Assembly (NCBI RefSeq): GCF_029392895.1
Contig: NZ_CP114200.1
Span: 4,309,001 to 4,373,000, forward strand
Length of the DNA: 64,000 nt
Reading direction: 5' to 3'
Source: Streptomyces sp. 71268
Lineage (GTDB): Bacteria; Actinomycetota; Actinomycetes; Streptomycetales; Streptomycetaceae
The notes below the pieces were generated by a model, which saw only the letters and a list, made by a program, of their open reading frames with translations, made no database searches and was not told the origin of the DNA. Positions 1 to 8,108 of this stretch are shown here, one piece after another. The position numbers and the translations under genes are program-made. The first letter of the stretch is position 1, and every line of letters starts with the position of its first letter.

Positions 1-154
1 TGTCGAGGACGATCGCGCCCTTGTCCTTGACCGAGGGGGAGGACTTGACGGTGGCGACGCCCTTGTCGTCCGAGTCGCCTCCGCCACAGGCGGCGAGGGT
101 GAGGCTGAGCACGGTGACAGCGGCCAGGGCGACGCCCGCGGACTTGCTACGCAT
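1..154 (-). CDS. SCO1/SenC-like lipoprotein, N-terminal part only
   Basis: Only the first 51 codons are inside the window; the gene runs off the left edge. The start ATG follows a GGAGAG ribosome site. The protein opens with a lipoprotein signal peptide (Arg/Lys, hydrophobic stretch, lipobox LAAC at about residues 20-23) and a Gly/Ser/Asp linker, then reads AIVLD, which resembles the start of the mature domain of SCO1/SenC copper chaperones. In Streptomyces such a lipoprotein commonly follows a YcnI gene, as here, and serves copper delivery to cytochrome oxidase. The family call is inferred from context and the short N-terminus; a generic lipoprotein is the alternative. Confidence 0.55.
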   Translation of the reverse strand, partial: MRSKSAGVALAAVTVLSLTLAACGGGDSDDKGVATVKSSPSVKDKGAIVLD

Positions 155-380
155 GGAGTTCTCTCCAGAGGGTGCTGGTGCTGGACGGTCGGGTGAGGGT
201 GAGTAAGTGGTGCGGTCGGTTCGCGTACGCGCGGCGCGACCCGCCCGCGCACGGCTCACCCCGGTACGGCCTGCCCGCGCGCGTCCCGCGCCGCGCCGCG
301 GTGGCGGCGGGCACGGTGGGCGACGGGTCGGGCGGACGGGGCGGCGGCGCGCGGCCCGGGTGCGGGCGCGGGCGGTGGGG

Positions 381-1217
381 TCAGGCCGAGCGGCGGCGGC
401 CGGCGAAGACGCCGAAGGCCACGCCCGCGATGCCGGCCGCGATGCCCACGCCACCGAGCACGCGCGCCGTGGTGTCGCTGTCGTCGTCGTCAGCGGCGGT
501 GTTCGCCGGCTGGCCCGAGGCGTCCTCGCCCGTGGCGCTCTTCTTCGTGTCGGTCGCGCCGCCCGTGGCGGCGGCGTCGGCCGCGACGAGCTTGAGCACC
601 GGGGCCGGGGACTCCGGCTCGGGGGCGCCTTCCCTGGGCTCCTCGATCCAGCGGACGACCTCCTTGTTGGAGTACGTCTGCAGGGCCTTGAAGACCAGGT
701 GGTCGGCCTTCTCCGGGAGCTGCCCGACGGAGAGCGGGAACTGCTGGAACTGACCCGGGCGCACGCCGTCGCCGTCGGCGGTCCAGGTGACCTTGTTGAC
801 CGCCTCGGTGATCTTCTTGCCGTGCGACTCCAGCGGCTTGTCGAGCTTGCCCTTGGTGACCTTGACCTGCCAGCCGGGCACGGGCTGCGGCATCACGGAC
901 GACATCGGGTGGTCGGCCGGGAAGGTGACCTCAAGCTTCACGGTCGAGGCGTCGTCGCGCTCGTTGGGCACCTTGAAGTTGATCGTCGCGTACCCGCCCC
1001 GCTCGGCCTCGCCGGGCTGCACGCTGACGTGCGCCAGGGCGGGCACGGAGCACAGCAGGACGGCGCCGGCCGCGAGCGCGCCCGCGCCGGCGAGCAGCCG
1101 CCCCGTTCCGCCCGCGCGCCGCGCGGCGCGGGTCGCGGCCGGGGCCGTGTCCGGGGCTGGGGTCGAGTGGGCGTCGGGGGCGGTGGGCGCCGGGTGCGAG
1201 GTGCGCATGGCGTTCAT
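381..1217 (-). CDS. YcnI-like (DUF1775) secreted copper-associated protein
   Basis: 278 aa. A Pro/Ala-rich N-terminus is followed by a signal peptide (about residues 40-62) ending ALAHVSV, so the conserved YcnI histidine would be at or near the mature N-terminus; in YcnI proteins this His binds copper. The DUF1775 core follows with the typical YATINFKVPNE and TFPADHP segments. The C-terminus has an acidic Ser/Asp linker, one membrane helix (GVGIAAGIAGVAFGVFA) and RRRSA, so the protein is anchored outside the membrane. ATG at 1217 is preferred because GGAG precedes it; the frame is open further upstream. It lies in tandem with the SCO1-like lipoprotein (226-bp gap), which supports a copper role. 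Confidence 0.85.
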   Translation of the reverse strand: MNAMRTSHPAPTAPDAHSTPAPDTAPAATRAARRAGGTGRLLAGAGALAAGAVLLCSVPALAHVSVQPGEAERGGYATINFKVPNERDDASTVKLEVTFPADHPMSSVMPQPVPGWQVKVTKGKLDKPLESHGKKITEAVNKVTWTADGDGVRPGQFQQFPLSVGQLPEKADHLVFKALQTYSNKEVVRWIEEPREGAPEPESPAPVLKLVAADAAATGGATDTKKSATGEDASGQPANTAADDDDSDTTARVLGGVGIAAGIAGVAFGVFAGRRRSA

Positions 1218-1310
1218 GACAGGGACTCCTGGGACGTTACGGGGAAGGTGAGCGCAGCGGTGGGCGACCGCGCGACACCGCCCCGGCACTACCGGAGTGG
1301 GCGTCTCGCG

Positions 1311-2156
1311 TCAGGCCGCCAGGTCGTAGCGCGGCGGCCCGCGCCGGATCACGGCGTGGTTCAGCGCGAGGACCCGGGGCCGCGCGGGCGTCTCGCCCCC
1401 GGCGCGGGCCACCCACGGGCGCGGCCCGACAGCGGACCGGGACAGCCCCGCGCACACCGCGCCGACCAGCGCGAACGCGGCCCGCAGGGTGCGTACCAGC
1501 GCCGCGTCGGCCACCTCGCGGGCGGGCGCCGCGGACAGCGCGACGACGCGCCACAGGGCGGCGTCGCCCCGGCGTAGCAGCCAGCCGGCGGCGAGCGCGG
1601 CCAGCAGGTGCCCCAGCAGCATGGGCAGCGAGGGCAGCACCGCGTCCAGGACGGACCCGGAGCCGTGCCGGACCGCGCCCGCGACGGCCGTGCCGGCCTG
1701 CGCGTGCCGGTCGGGGTCGAGCCCGGAGTCGCCGACGATCCGCCGCGCCTTAGCCACCGAGATCCGGCCCGGCTCGTCACAGACCAGCCGCGCGGCGAGG
1801 ACGATCAGCCGCCCGTCGGCGCTGTCGGGGGCCACGCCGGGGGGCAGCGCCCGGGCGCCGTCGCCGTGCGCGTGCCCGACGGCCGGCAGGCCGGCCACCC
1901 CGCGCTGGGCGAGCGCGAACAGCGAGTGGAGGACCAGTTGCCCGGCGGCGAGGCCGGCCGCGATGCCCGGCAGCGAGCGCTGCCGCCCGGCCAGCGGGGC
2001 CACCACGGCGAAGGTCACCAGCCACGCCACGCCCAGCGTCCACCCGGGCACCGCCGCGCACGAGGCCAGCACGTGGCCGCCGGCGGTCAGCGCGACACAG
2101 ACGGTGGTGAAGAACGCGGCGCGCAGCAGCCGCAGCCCGGCGCCGGCACGCACCAT
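1311..2156 (-). CDS. Multi-pass membrane protein, actinobacterial, function unknown
   Basis: 281 aa from ATG 2156. Four or five hydrophobic segments are visible, beginning LRLLRAAFFTTVCVALTAGG, then GVAWLVTFAVVAPLAG, GIAAGLAAGQLVLHSLFAL, a His/Gly-containing hydrophilic loop with a DEP and KARRIVGDSG section, and MLLGHLLAALAAGWLLRRG. The loop contains several His residues (GHAHGDG). It sits 93 bp upstream of the YcnI-like gene on the same strand, so co-transcription with the copper genes is likely and a membrane role in metal handling is possible, but I recognise no catalytic or transport signature. An alternative ATG at 2216 would add 20 residues; neither start has a strong ribosome site. 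Confidence 0.65.
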   Translation of the reverse strand: MVRAGAGLRLLRAAFFTTVCVALTAGGHVLASCAAVPGWTLGVAWLVTFAVVAPLAGRQRSLPGIAAGLAAGQLVLHSLFALAQRGVAGLPAVGHAHGDGARALPPGVAPDSADGRLIVLAARLVCDEPGRISVAKARRIVGDSGLDPDRHAQAGTAVAGAVRHGSGSVLDAVLPSLPMLLGHLLAALAAGWLLRRGDAALWRVVALSAAPAREVADAALVRTLRAAFALVGAVCAGLSRSAVGPRPWVARAGGETPARPRVLALNHAVIRRGPPRYDLAA

Positions 2157-2216
2157 CCGCCCGCGGAGCGATGAGCTCCCCGAGGGGCGGAAGCGGGGCG
2201 ACGTGCGGCACAACAT

Positions 2217-2769
2217 GGCTGCGTCATCATCCCACCGGGCGAAACGTCCCCCCACGGCAGGGGTGGGGGCCTTTCGGTGGTTCCTCGCCGACACCCGTCG
2301 GATGGGCGTACGGGGTGGGCCACGTGGCGGCGGCGCGTTCGGGCCGGCCCACGGGACGGCGGCCCGTCCCACCCGGCGGGAGTCGATCCCGGGGTGGCGC
2401 GTTTCACGTCGGGGTGCCGGGGGACTCGCGTGAGCGGCGGCATGCGGTGAGTGAGGAAGCGGTGGGGTGCGGCGCGGACCCGGGCTCCCGCCCGGGACCG
2501 CGTACGCCTTCGGGACGGGGCTCGCTCCGACATCCGGCGCGTACGCCCCGCCCCGGACGCCCCACCGGCGACCCGCGGCACGGGGTGCCACGGGCCGTCG
2601 GAGAGGGCCACCCGCGTCACACGGATGGCCCCGCGCCCCAGCTCCTTACACCGCTTACGCCCTCAACCACATCCGCCGAATGAGCGTAGTCACACCGGAG
2701 GCGGGCTTACCGACCTTCGGGACAGGCAATACGTATCGATATGTCGAGCCGCGACCGGGAGGCTGGAGC
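2217..2769. other. Divergent intergenic region with a hairpin
   Basis: No gene is supported. It separates the minus-strand membrane protein from the plus-strand ATPase and must hold both promoters. A hairpin with arms CCCCCAC (2249-2255) and GTGGGGG (2263-2269), followed by CCTTTC, could be a 5' attenuator or weak terminator. The last 80 bases are A/T-richer (ACGTATCGATATG near 2731-2743), the likely promoter zone of the ATPase gene. Confidence 0.4.
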
Positions 2770-3276
2770 ATGAGCATCTGGTGGTCCCTCCATCTGCGGC
2801 GCGAGGCCGCGAGCGTGCCCCTCGCCCGGCGCCTGCTGGTGGGCGCCATGGAGACGGCGGGCGTGGACCCCGATGTCTCCTACGATCTTTCCCTCGCCCT
2901 CTCCGAAGCCTGCGCCAACGCCGTCGAGCACGGCGGCGACGCGTCGAGCACCGACTACCGAGTGACGGCCTTCATCGACGGCGACACCTGCCGCATCGAG
3001 GTCACCGACTCGGGCCCGGGCCTCCCCCGGGGCCGCCACGCCCGCGCGCTGGCCGCGCGCACCTCGCAACCCGCGTGCCAGGCCCCCGCGCACCAGGCCC
3101 GCCAGCCCGCCACCCCTCGCGACACGCCGCTGGCCGAGCACGGGCGCGGGCTGTTCCTCATCGAGGAACTCACCGACCGCGTCCGCTACCGGAACCGCTC
3201 CGGGCGCGACGGCACCGTCGTCAGCTTCGACAAGATCCTCAAGTGGCGTGACGACGCGCCCTTCATGGCGTCCTGA
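2770..3276 (+). CDS. RsbW-like ATP-binding protein (anti-sigma factor type)
   Basis: 168 aa. A stand-alone GHKL ATPase fold with the N box (ALSEACANAVEHG, about residues 43-55), G1 box (EVTDSGPG) and G2 box (EHGRGLFLIEELTD). Proteins of this kind phosphorylate anti-sigma-factor antagonists or bind sigma factors, and many Streptomyces copies are regulatory orphans. An inserted Ala/Gln/Pro-rich stretch lies between G1 and G2. The ATG at 2770 follows GGGAGGCTGG; the frame is open upstream but no other start has a ribosome site. No antagonist or sigma gene is adjacent, so its partner cannot be named. Confidence 0.85.
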   Translation: MSIWWSLHLRREAASVPLARRLLVGAMETAGVDPDVSYDLSLALSEACANAVEHGGDASSTDYRVTAFIDGDTCRIEVTDSGPGLPRGRHARALAARTSQPACQAPAHQARQPATPRDTPLAEHGRGLFLIEELTDRVRYRNRSGRDGTVVSFDKILKWRDDAPFMAS

Positions 3277-3516
3277 CAGTCCCCGACACCCGGCGGCATA
3301 CGCCCGCGCCGGCAGCCCGTACCGGACACGCCCGTGCCCGGCGCCGCTCTTGCGGCGGGTCCGCCGGCGGCTCCCGGCGGATGCGGTGCGGGTCGGCCCG
3401 CCCCCCCGGGCCGGCACAGGTCGCGGTTCGGTCGCCACGCTGGCGCCTGCCCGGTCTCGGATTCCCTCGCGGCTACGCTCGTTGGGCGAGGTCGTGGCCT
3501 GGCAGGGGGAGGGGCA

Positions 3517-4749
3517 GTGGGATCTGACCCGAGGGCGGCGCGGACACCCGCGGAGTACGTCGCCGCACTGCGCGAGATACGTGATGAGACCGGTCTCAGC
3601 TACCGGCAGTTGGAGCGCCGCGCGGACGCCGCGGGGGAGGTGCTGCCGCGTGCGACCGTCGCCGGGGCCCTGGCCCGTACGGCGCTTCCGCGCGCGGAAC
3701 TCGTCACCGCCTTCGTACGCGCCTGTGGTGGTGACGCCGCCTCGGTCGACGCCTGGCTGGACGCGCGCGAGCGCCTCGCGGCGGGCGCGCGAACCGAGGC
3801 GACGGCTCAACGGGTCGAGGAGCCGGCCCCACGGGTCGAGGCGGCGGACCCGCCCCGGGGGCGGGTGTCGCCCGGCCCGCCGGGGGCGGCCGAGGCCGGT
3901 CACCCCGCGCCCCGCGACCCGGCCCCGCCTCCAGAACACCCGGGAGCCTCCCGGTCGGCGGGCCGAGCGGGGGCGATCACCCCGGCGCGGGACGCGGGGG
4001 CGCCGCACGAACCGGTTGCCCGGCACGGCCGTTGGTGGCCCACCGCCGCCCGCCGGCCCTTGTGGCTCTTCGTGCCGGTCTCGCTCGGCGCCGGCGTGGG
4101 CGCGGCGTTGGCGCTCTCGCTCACCCACTGGCTCCAGTCCGCACCCCGCGACCAGGGCACGGACCCCGCGCCCGAACCCAGCGGCTGGGTGACGATGCGC
4201 CCGGTGGAGGCGCCCCGGCTGTGCGTCACGGAGGGCCGGGAACGCAACCGCCGCACCGACCGCCCCGTCGCCGTCCAGCGCCCGTGCGAGCGGGCCCCGC
4301 GGCCCCGGGTGTTCCTGGAGCACGTCAGCGGCTCGACCTACCGCGTCCAGTGGCACCATCCGGTCCACAAGAAGGGCTGCCTGAGCGTGGACGAGCCACC
4401 GCACGGGGCGGGCGAGGGCGAGGAGTTGGTTTCCCCACGCGCCTGCACCGGGCAGCCGCACCAGAGGTTCCGGCTGGAACCCGTCGGCCGTGGCTACCGC
4501 CTGCGCCCGCTGGACAGCGGCCTGTGCCTCGGCCTGTTGCCACCCCGTACCGAGGGCGCCGAACTGGTGCAGGCCCTGTGCACCGGATACGAGGACCAGA
4601 GCTTCCGCTTCGAGCGGCCCCGCTCGACGACCCCCCACCCGACCTCACCTCGCTCGTCCCGGCCGCCGAGCGCCAACCAACCGAACCTCGCGGCCACCTG
4701 GCCCGACCGGCGCCCGCCGCGTCCGCCTCAGCTCGCCGCGCGCTGGTAG
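3517..4749 (+). CDS. HTH domain - membrane helix - ricin-type beta-trefoil protein
   Basis: 410 aa from GTG 3517, chosen because GGGGGAGGGG precedes it. Residues about 8-85 form an XRE-like HTH region (TPAEYVAALREIRDETGLSY, then QLERRAD). A Pro/Ala/Glu-rich linker follows, then one membrane helix (PLWLFVPVSLGAGVGAALALSL, about 185-206). The outer part (about 235-375) looks like a ricin-B lectin repeat with QRF/QSF positions and conserved LCL motifs. The arrangement suggests a cytoplasmic DNA- or protein-binding head coupled to an extracellular sugar-binding tail. Its 3' end overlaps the converging AraC gene by 22 bp. No ligand can be deduced. Confidence 0.75.
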   Translation: MGSDPRAARTPAEYVAALREIRDETGLSYRQLERRADAAGEVLPRATVAGALARTALPRAELVTAFVRACGGDAASVDAWLDARERLAAGARTEATAQRVEEPAPRVEAADPPRGRVSPGPPGAAEAGHPAPRDPAPPPEHPGASRSAGRAGAITPARDAGAPHEPVARHGRWWPTAARRPLWLFVPVSLGAGVGAALALSLTHWLQSAPRDQGTDPAPEPSGWVTMRPVEAPRLCVTEGRERNRRTDRPVAVQRPCERAPRPRVFLEHVSGSTYRVQWHHPVHKKGCLSVDEPPHGAGEGEELVSPRACTGQPHQRFRLEPVGRGYRLRPLDSGLCLGLLPPRTEGAELVQALCTGYEDQSFRFERPRSTTPHPTSPRSSRPPSANQPNLAATWPDRRPPRPPQLAARW

Positions 4750-5606
4750 GTGCCGGGCGTGATGCCGTAGCTGCGCTTGAACCAGCGGTGCAGATGGGCC
4801 TGGTCCACGAAGCCCGTCGCGGTGGCGGCCTCGGCCAGCGGCACGCCGTCGGCCAGCAGGGCGCGCGCCCGGCGCAGCCGCAGCAGCCGCTGGTAGTCGC
4901 TGGGCGCCATGCCGTACTCCGCGCGGAAGGCCCGGTAGAGGGCGAACCGGCTGCACCCGGCCGCCGAGGCCAACCGTTGCGCCGACACCGGGGTGAGCGG
5001 CGCCTCGTCCAGCGCGGTGCGGGCCCGGCGGGCGGCCCGGCGTTGGCCGCCACCGGCGAGGGCGCGCACGCGCGGCGCGCGGGTCGCGCCGCGCCCGGCC
5101 ATCGCGAGGACGGCCTCGGTCAGCGCCTCGTCCCGGGCCAGCGCGCCGGCCGGGGCCAGCAGAGCGACGTGCAGCCGGGTCAGGGCGCGGGCCAGCCAGG
5201 GGTCGGACAGCACGGGGCGGGCGAACAGCGGCATCGCGGGCGACCTGCCGTCGGCGGCGTCGGCGAGGATGCCGCTGACCACGGAGGGGCCGATGTGCAC
5301 GATGCGGTAGTGGTAGCCCAACTCGACGGCCGCGCGCCCGTCGTGCGCGTCGTCGGGGTTGAACGCCATCACCATCCCGGCGGCGCTGGTGTGGTCCGCG
5401 CCCCGGCAGCGGAAGCGCTGGGCGCCCTCGTCGGTGGTGCCGAAGGAGTACGTGTCGTGGCTGTGCGGCGCGTACACGTGGTCGTGGAAGTGCGCGTGCA
5501 TGGCCTCCACCGGCCGCGTCGCGTCCCGCCAGTACCGCGCCCGGTTCCCGCCGCCCGCCACCCCGCCCGTGGGCCTGTCCGCTGATCCGCCCGACATGGC
5601 AGCCAT
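4728..5606 (-). CDS. AraC-family transcriptional regulator with cupin sensor domain
   Basis: 292 aa. The N-terminal half is an AraC-type cupin (HDHVYAPHSHDTYSFG, AFNPDDAHDG). The C-terminal half carries the two HTH motifs of the family, SAQRLASAAGCSRFALYRAF and PLAEAATATGFVDQAHLHRW, ending FKRSYGITPGTYQR. Start ATG 5606 or 5597; neither has a clear ribosome site. The gene lies 40 bp downstream of the NmrA-like gene on the same strand, so the two are probably co-transcribed and this regulator may control that enzyme or respond to its substrate. The inducer is unknown. Confidence 0.88.
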   Translation of the reverse strand: MAAMSGGSADRPTGGVAGGGNRARYWRDATRPVEAMHAHFHDHVYAPHSHDTYSFGTTDEGAQRFRCRGADHTSAAGMVMAFNPDDAHDGRAAVELGYHYRIVHIGPSVVSGILADAADGRSPAMPLFARPVLSDPWLARALTRLHVALLAPAGALARDEALTEAVLAMAGRGATRAPRVRALAGGGQRRAARRARTALDEAPLTPVSAQRLASAAGCSRFALYRAFRAEYGMAPSDYQRLLRLRRARALLADGVPLAEAATATGFVDQAHLHRWFKRSYGITPGTYQRAAS

Positions 5607-5646
5607 TGTGCCGGGCGCGCCGGTGGTCGCCGGGCGGGCCGGGGGT

Positions 5647-6483
5647 TCAGTCGCGCTCCGGCGCGAGCCGGGCGCGCAGGAACTGCTCGAACGTCAGCAG
5701 GCCCGGCTGGAGTTCGCGCAGCGACGGGATGTCGGCCCGGTAGCCGTCCTCGGCGAACCACGCGAACATGCGCTCCTCGATGGGGAGGGGAACCAGCCGC
5801 GTCGGGGTGCCGGTGACGCGCTCGTAGACCTGCGCCACCTGCGTGAACGTGAGCTGGTCGGCGGCGATTTCGAGCTGTCGGCCCAGGTAGCGGACGGGGT
5901 CGGCGAAGGCCGCGTCCGCGAAGCGGGCGACGTCCTCGCTGGCGATCATCTGCATCGGCCGCTCCGGCCTGACCGGCAGCTCAAGCACCCGCTCGCCCTG
6001 CGCGTCGGCGTAGCGCAGCAGGTTGTCCATGAAGAACACGGGGCGCAGGATCGTCGCGGGCAGGCCGAGGGCCAGGATGTACCGCTCGATCTCGGCCTTG
6101 GTCTCGAAGTGGCCGATGCCCGTGTGCCGTTCGGCACCGCCGACGGAGCTGTACACCAGGTGTGCCACGCCCGCCTCCCGGGCGGCGTCCGCCACCGCCT
6201 TGCCCTGACGTACCTCGGTGGCCAGCGTCTCCGGTTCGTACGCCAGTGGCTGCACGCTGAACACGCCGTCGACGCCGGCCATGGCCGCGCGCAGCGACCC
6301 CGGGTCGTTCAGGTCGCCCCTGACCAGTTCCGCGCCCAGCTTCCGCAGGGCCAGCGCGGCGGGCTTGTCCGGGTCGCGGACCAGCGCGCGGACCGTCCGG
6401 CCACGGGCCAGCAGGGCGCGGGCGGTGGCCCCGCCCTGGTTGCCGGTCGCGCCGGTGACGAGCACGGTGAAGGCGTCGGTCAT
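5647..6483 (-). CDS. NmrA-like NAD(P)-binding protein
   Basis: 278 aa atypical short-chain dehydrogenase. It has the Rossmann glycine motif GATGNQGG at residues 11-18 and an NmrA-like pattern (VYSSVGGAERHTGIGHFETK, then RPVFFMDNLL). Members act as NAD(P)H-sensing regulators or as azoreductase/quinone-reductase-like enzymes; the catalytic Tyr-x3-Lys of classical SDRs is not evident. ATG 6483 follows GAGGAG. It sits 83 bp after the EF-G-domain-IV gene and 40 bp before the AraC gene, all minus strand, which suggests one transcription unit. Confidence 0.85.
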   Translation of the reverse strand: MTDAFTVLVTGATGNQGGATARALLARGRTVRALVRDPDKPAALALRKLGAELVRGDLNDPGSLRAAMAGVDGVFSVQPLAYEPETLATEVRQGKAVADAAREAGVAHLVYSSVGGAERHTGIGHFETKAEIERYILALGLPATILRPVFFMDNLLRYADAQGERVLELPVRPERPMQMIASEDVARFADAAFADPVRYLGRQLEIAADQLTFTQVAQVYERVTGTPTRLVPLPIEERMFAWFAEDGYRADIPSLRELQPGLLTFEQFLRARLAPERD

Positions 6484-6566
6484 GGCAGGCTCCTCGCTCG
6501 TGGCGGGACCGCGTCCGGGGCGGTCCGCCGGTTGGCAAGATCCTGGAACATGAACCGTGGTTCAGC

Positions 6567-7058
6567 TCAAGGGCCGCCGGCACCGCGTCGCCCGGCGCTC
6601 CGAACCCCCCGGCCCGCGCGCCGCTTGGGCCCCAGCCAGGGCTGGCCGGGCCAGGTGGTCCAGGGCAGCGAGGCCGCCTCGTGCGGTGGCAGCAGGCCGG
6701 CGCCGATGAGCGCGGCCCGCCCCGCGCAGCGCCCCGCGAGCCGGAAGCCGGGCTCGGAGGAGTCCACCTCGTGGTGTCCGCCGTCGGTGAGCAGCACGGT
6801 CGCGGCCACGCCGTCGAGCCCTTCCACCAGCCCCGAGCGCAGCGCGGGCAGGAACTCCGCGGGCAGGTGCCGCTCGGGCACCGCGTTGAGCAGCTCCAAC
6901 CCGTCCGGACCCGGCGGCTCGCCCCGTGGGTCGGGCGGTTCGAACTGCGCCACGACATAGGCGTACGGGCCGCAGCCACCGATGTTCCCCAGGACCCGGA
7001 CGCTCACGTCACGGACGGGGGTGGGCAGGCCGGGCACGGGGGCGGGGGTGCCGGTCAT
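6567..7058 (-). CDS. Free-standing EF-G/EF-2 domain IV-like protein
   Basis: 163 aa. From about residue 28 the protein follows the EF-G domain IV pattern: GPYAYVVAQFEP, GLELLNAVPERHLPAEFLPA, a helix LRSGLVEGLDG, and the signature VLLTDGGHHEVDSSEPGFRL (EF-G usually reads SYHDVDSSELAF). The GTPase domain and domains II, III and V are absent. In full-length EF-G, domain IV reaches into the decoding centre. A lone domain IV could bind the ribosome as an accessory or protective factor; this is inference. It lies upstream of the NmrA/AraC genes and divergent to a TetR gene. The start lacks a good ribosome site. Confidence 0.75.
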   Translation of the reverse strand: MTGTPAPVPGLPTPVRDVSVRVLGNIGGCGPYAYVVAQFEPPDPRGEPPGPDGLELLNAVPERHLPAEFLPALRSGLVEGLDGVAATVLLTDGGHHEVDSSEPGFRLAGRCAGRAALIGAGLLPPHEAASLPWTTWPGQPWLGPKRRAGRGVRSAGRRGAGGP

Positions 7059-7185
7059 GGCCGTACCGTACGGGGCGGCGCGCCGGGGCGGCCAGTGTGA
7101 CGGGCCGCCGTGGCGCGGTGCGGCGAGCCTGCCGCATGGCAGAGGTCCTCCCCCGTGGGGCCCCTGCCACGCGGCGTGCTGCGCG

Positions 7186-7215
7186 AATCTAATGCGAGCG
7201 CGTTCGCGTTAGATT
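7186..7215. promoter_or_regulatory. 30-bp near-perfect palindromic operator of the TetR gene
   Basis: The left half AATCTAATGCGAGCG (7186-7200) is matched by the right half CGTTCGCGTTAGATT (7201-7215), with two mismatches across the dyad. It lies just 12 bp before the first possible start of the TetR gene and about 130 bp upstream of the divergent EF-G-domain-IV gene, the classical place for a TetR-family operator. Autoregulation and possibly control of the divergent genes are inferred. Confidence 0.75.
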
Positions 7216-7263
7216 GGCTAGGAGAATATGGGCCGTGATCGTGCAGGGCAACTTGGGGAGCGC

Positions 7264-7896
7264 ATGAGCGAAGAGGAGCCCACCCCCGGGTCGGTCCGCC
7301 CGGGAGGCCGGACGGCGCGCACCCGGGCCGCCGTCCTGACCGCGACCTTCGACGAACTCGGCGAGGGCGGCTACGGCGAACTCACCATGGAGAAGATCGC
7401 CCAGCGCTCCGGCGTGCACCTGGCGACCGTCTACCGGCGCTGGGGCAGCGTCGAGCGGATCATCTGCGAGCTGATGATCGACAAGAGTGCCAACATCACA
7501 CTGCCGGACACCGGCTCGCTCCGCGCCGACCTGCTCGGACTGGCCAGCGGGATCGGCAGGTTCTACGCGGCGCCGCGCAACCGCCGCGTCATGGAGGCGG
7601 TGGTGGCGGCGGCGGTGCGCCAGCCGTACGCCGCCGAGATGCTGCGCGACTTCTTCCGGGACCGCCGCCGCGAGGCCGCCGTGCTGGTGCGGCGGGCCAT
7701 CGAGCGCGGCGAGGTGGCGGCGGACACCGACACCGACGCGGTGATCGCCGCGCTCGGGGCGCCGTTCTACTACCGGCTGCTGGTCTCGCGCGGCCCGATC
7801 GACCAACACCTCGCCGAGACCACGGCCGCCGCGGCCTACGAGGCGGCCCGCGCGGGTGTCTTCCGCCACCCCGCCGCCGACGCGGACGAGGGATAG
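7264..7896 (+). CDS. TetR-family transcriptional regulator
   Basis: 210 aa from ATG 7264, which follows GGGGAG; ATG 7228 with AGGAG close by would add 12 residues. The N-terminal HTH is clear: GELTMEKIAQRSGVHLATVY, then RRWGSVERIICELM. The rest is helical (RRVMEAVVAAAVRQPYAAEM, FYYRLLVSRG), typical of a TetR ligand domain. It is divergent from the EF-G-domain-IV, NmrA and AraC genes with a palindrome between them, so these are its most likely targets. The ligand cannot be inferred. Confidence 0.92.
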   Translation: MSEEEPTPGSVRPGGRTARTRAAVLTATFDELGEGGYGELTMEKIAQRSGVHLATVYRRWGSVERIICELMIDKSANITLPDTGSLRADLLGLASGIGRFYAAPRNRRVMEAVVAAAVRQPYAAEMLRDFFRDRRREAAVLVRRAIERGEVAADTDTDAVIAALGAPFYYRLLVSRGPIDQHLAETTAAAAYEAARAGVFRHPAADADEG

Positions 7897-7959
7897 GGCC
7901 GACCCCCGGCCCCCGGAGGGCGGCCCTCGGGGGCCGGGCGCGGCGCCCGGCGAACGCGA

Positions 7960-8006
7960 CGCGGCCCGGTGGCGAAGCTCGTCGGGCGCTTCGCCACCGG
8001 GCCGCG
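7960..8006. terminator. Bidirectional hairpin terminator
   Basis: Perfect 19-bp stem: the left arm starting CGCGGCCCGG (7960-7978) pairs with the right arm ending CGGGCCGCG (7988-8006) around a 9-nt loop. It sits between the converging TetR gene and aminopeptidase P gene, so it can end transcripts from both sides. Confidence 0.88.
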
Positions 8007-8108
8007 TGGGCGCCGGCGTGGCGGGTGGTGCGTGTGCGGCGGCGTACGGGCGGTCCCGCGCACGGGCCGGGCCCGACCGGCTGACGCCGGCCGCCGCACG
8101 GTGCGGAA

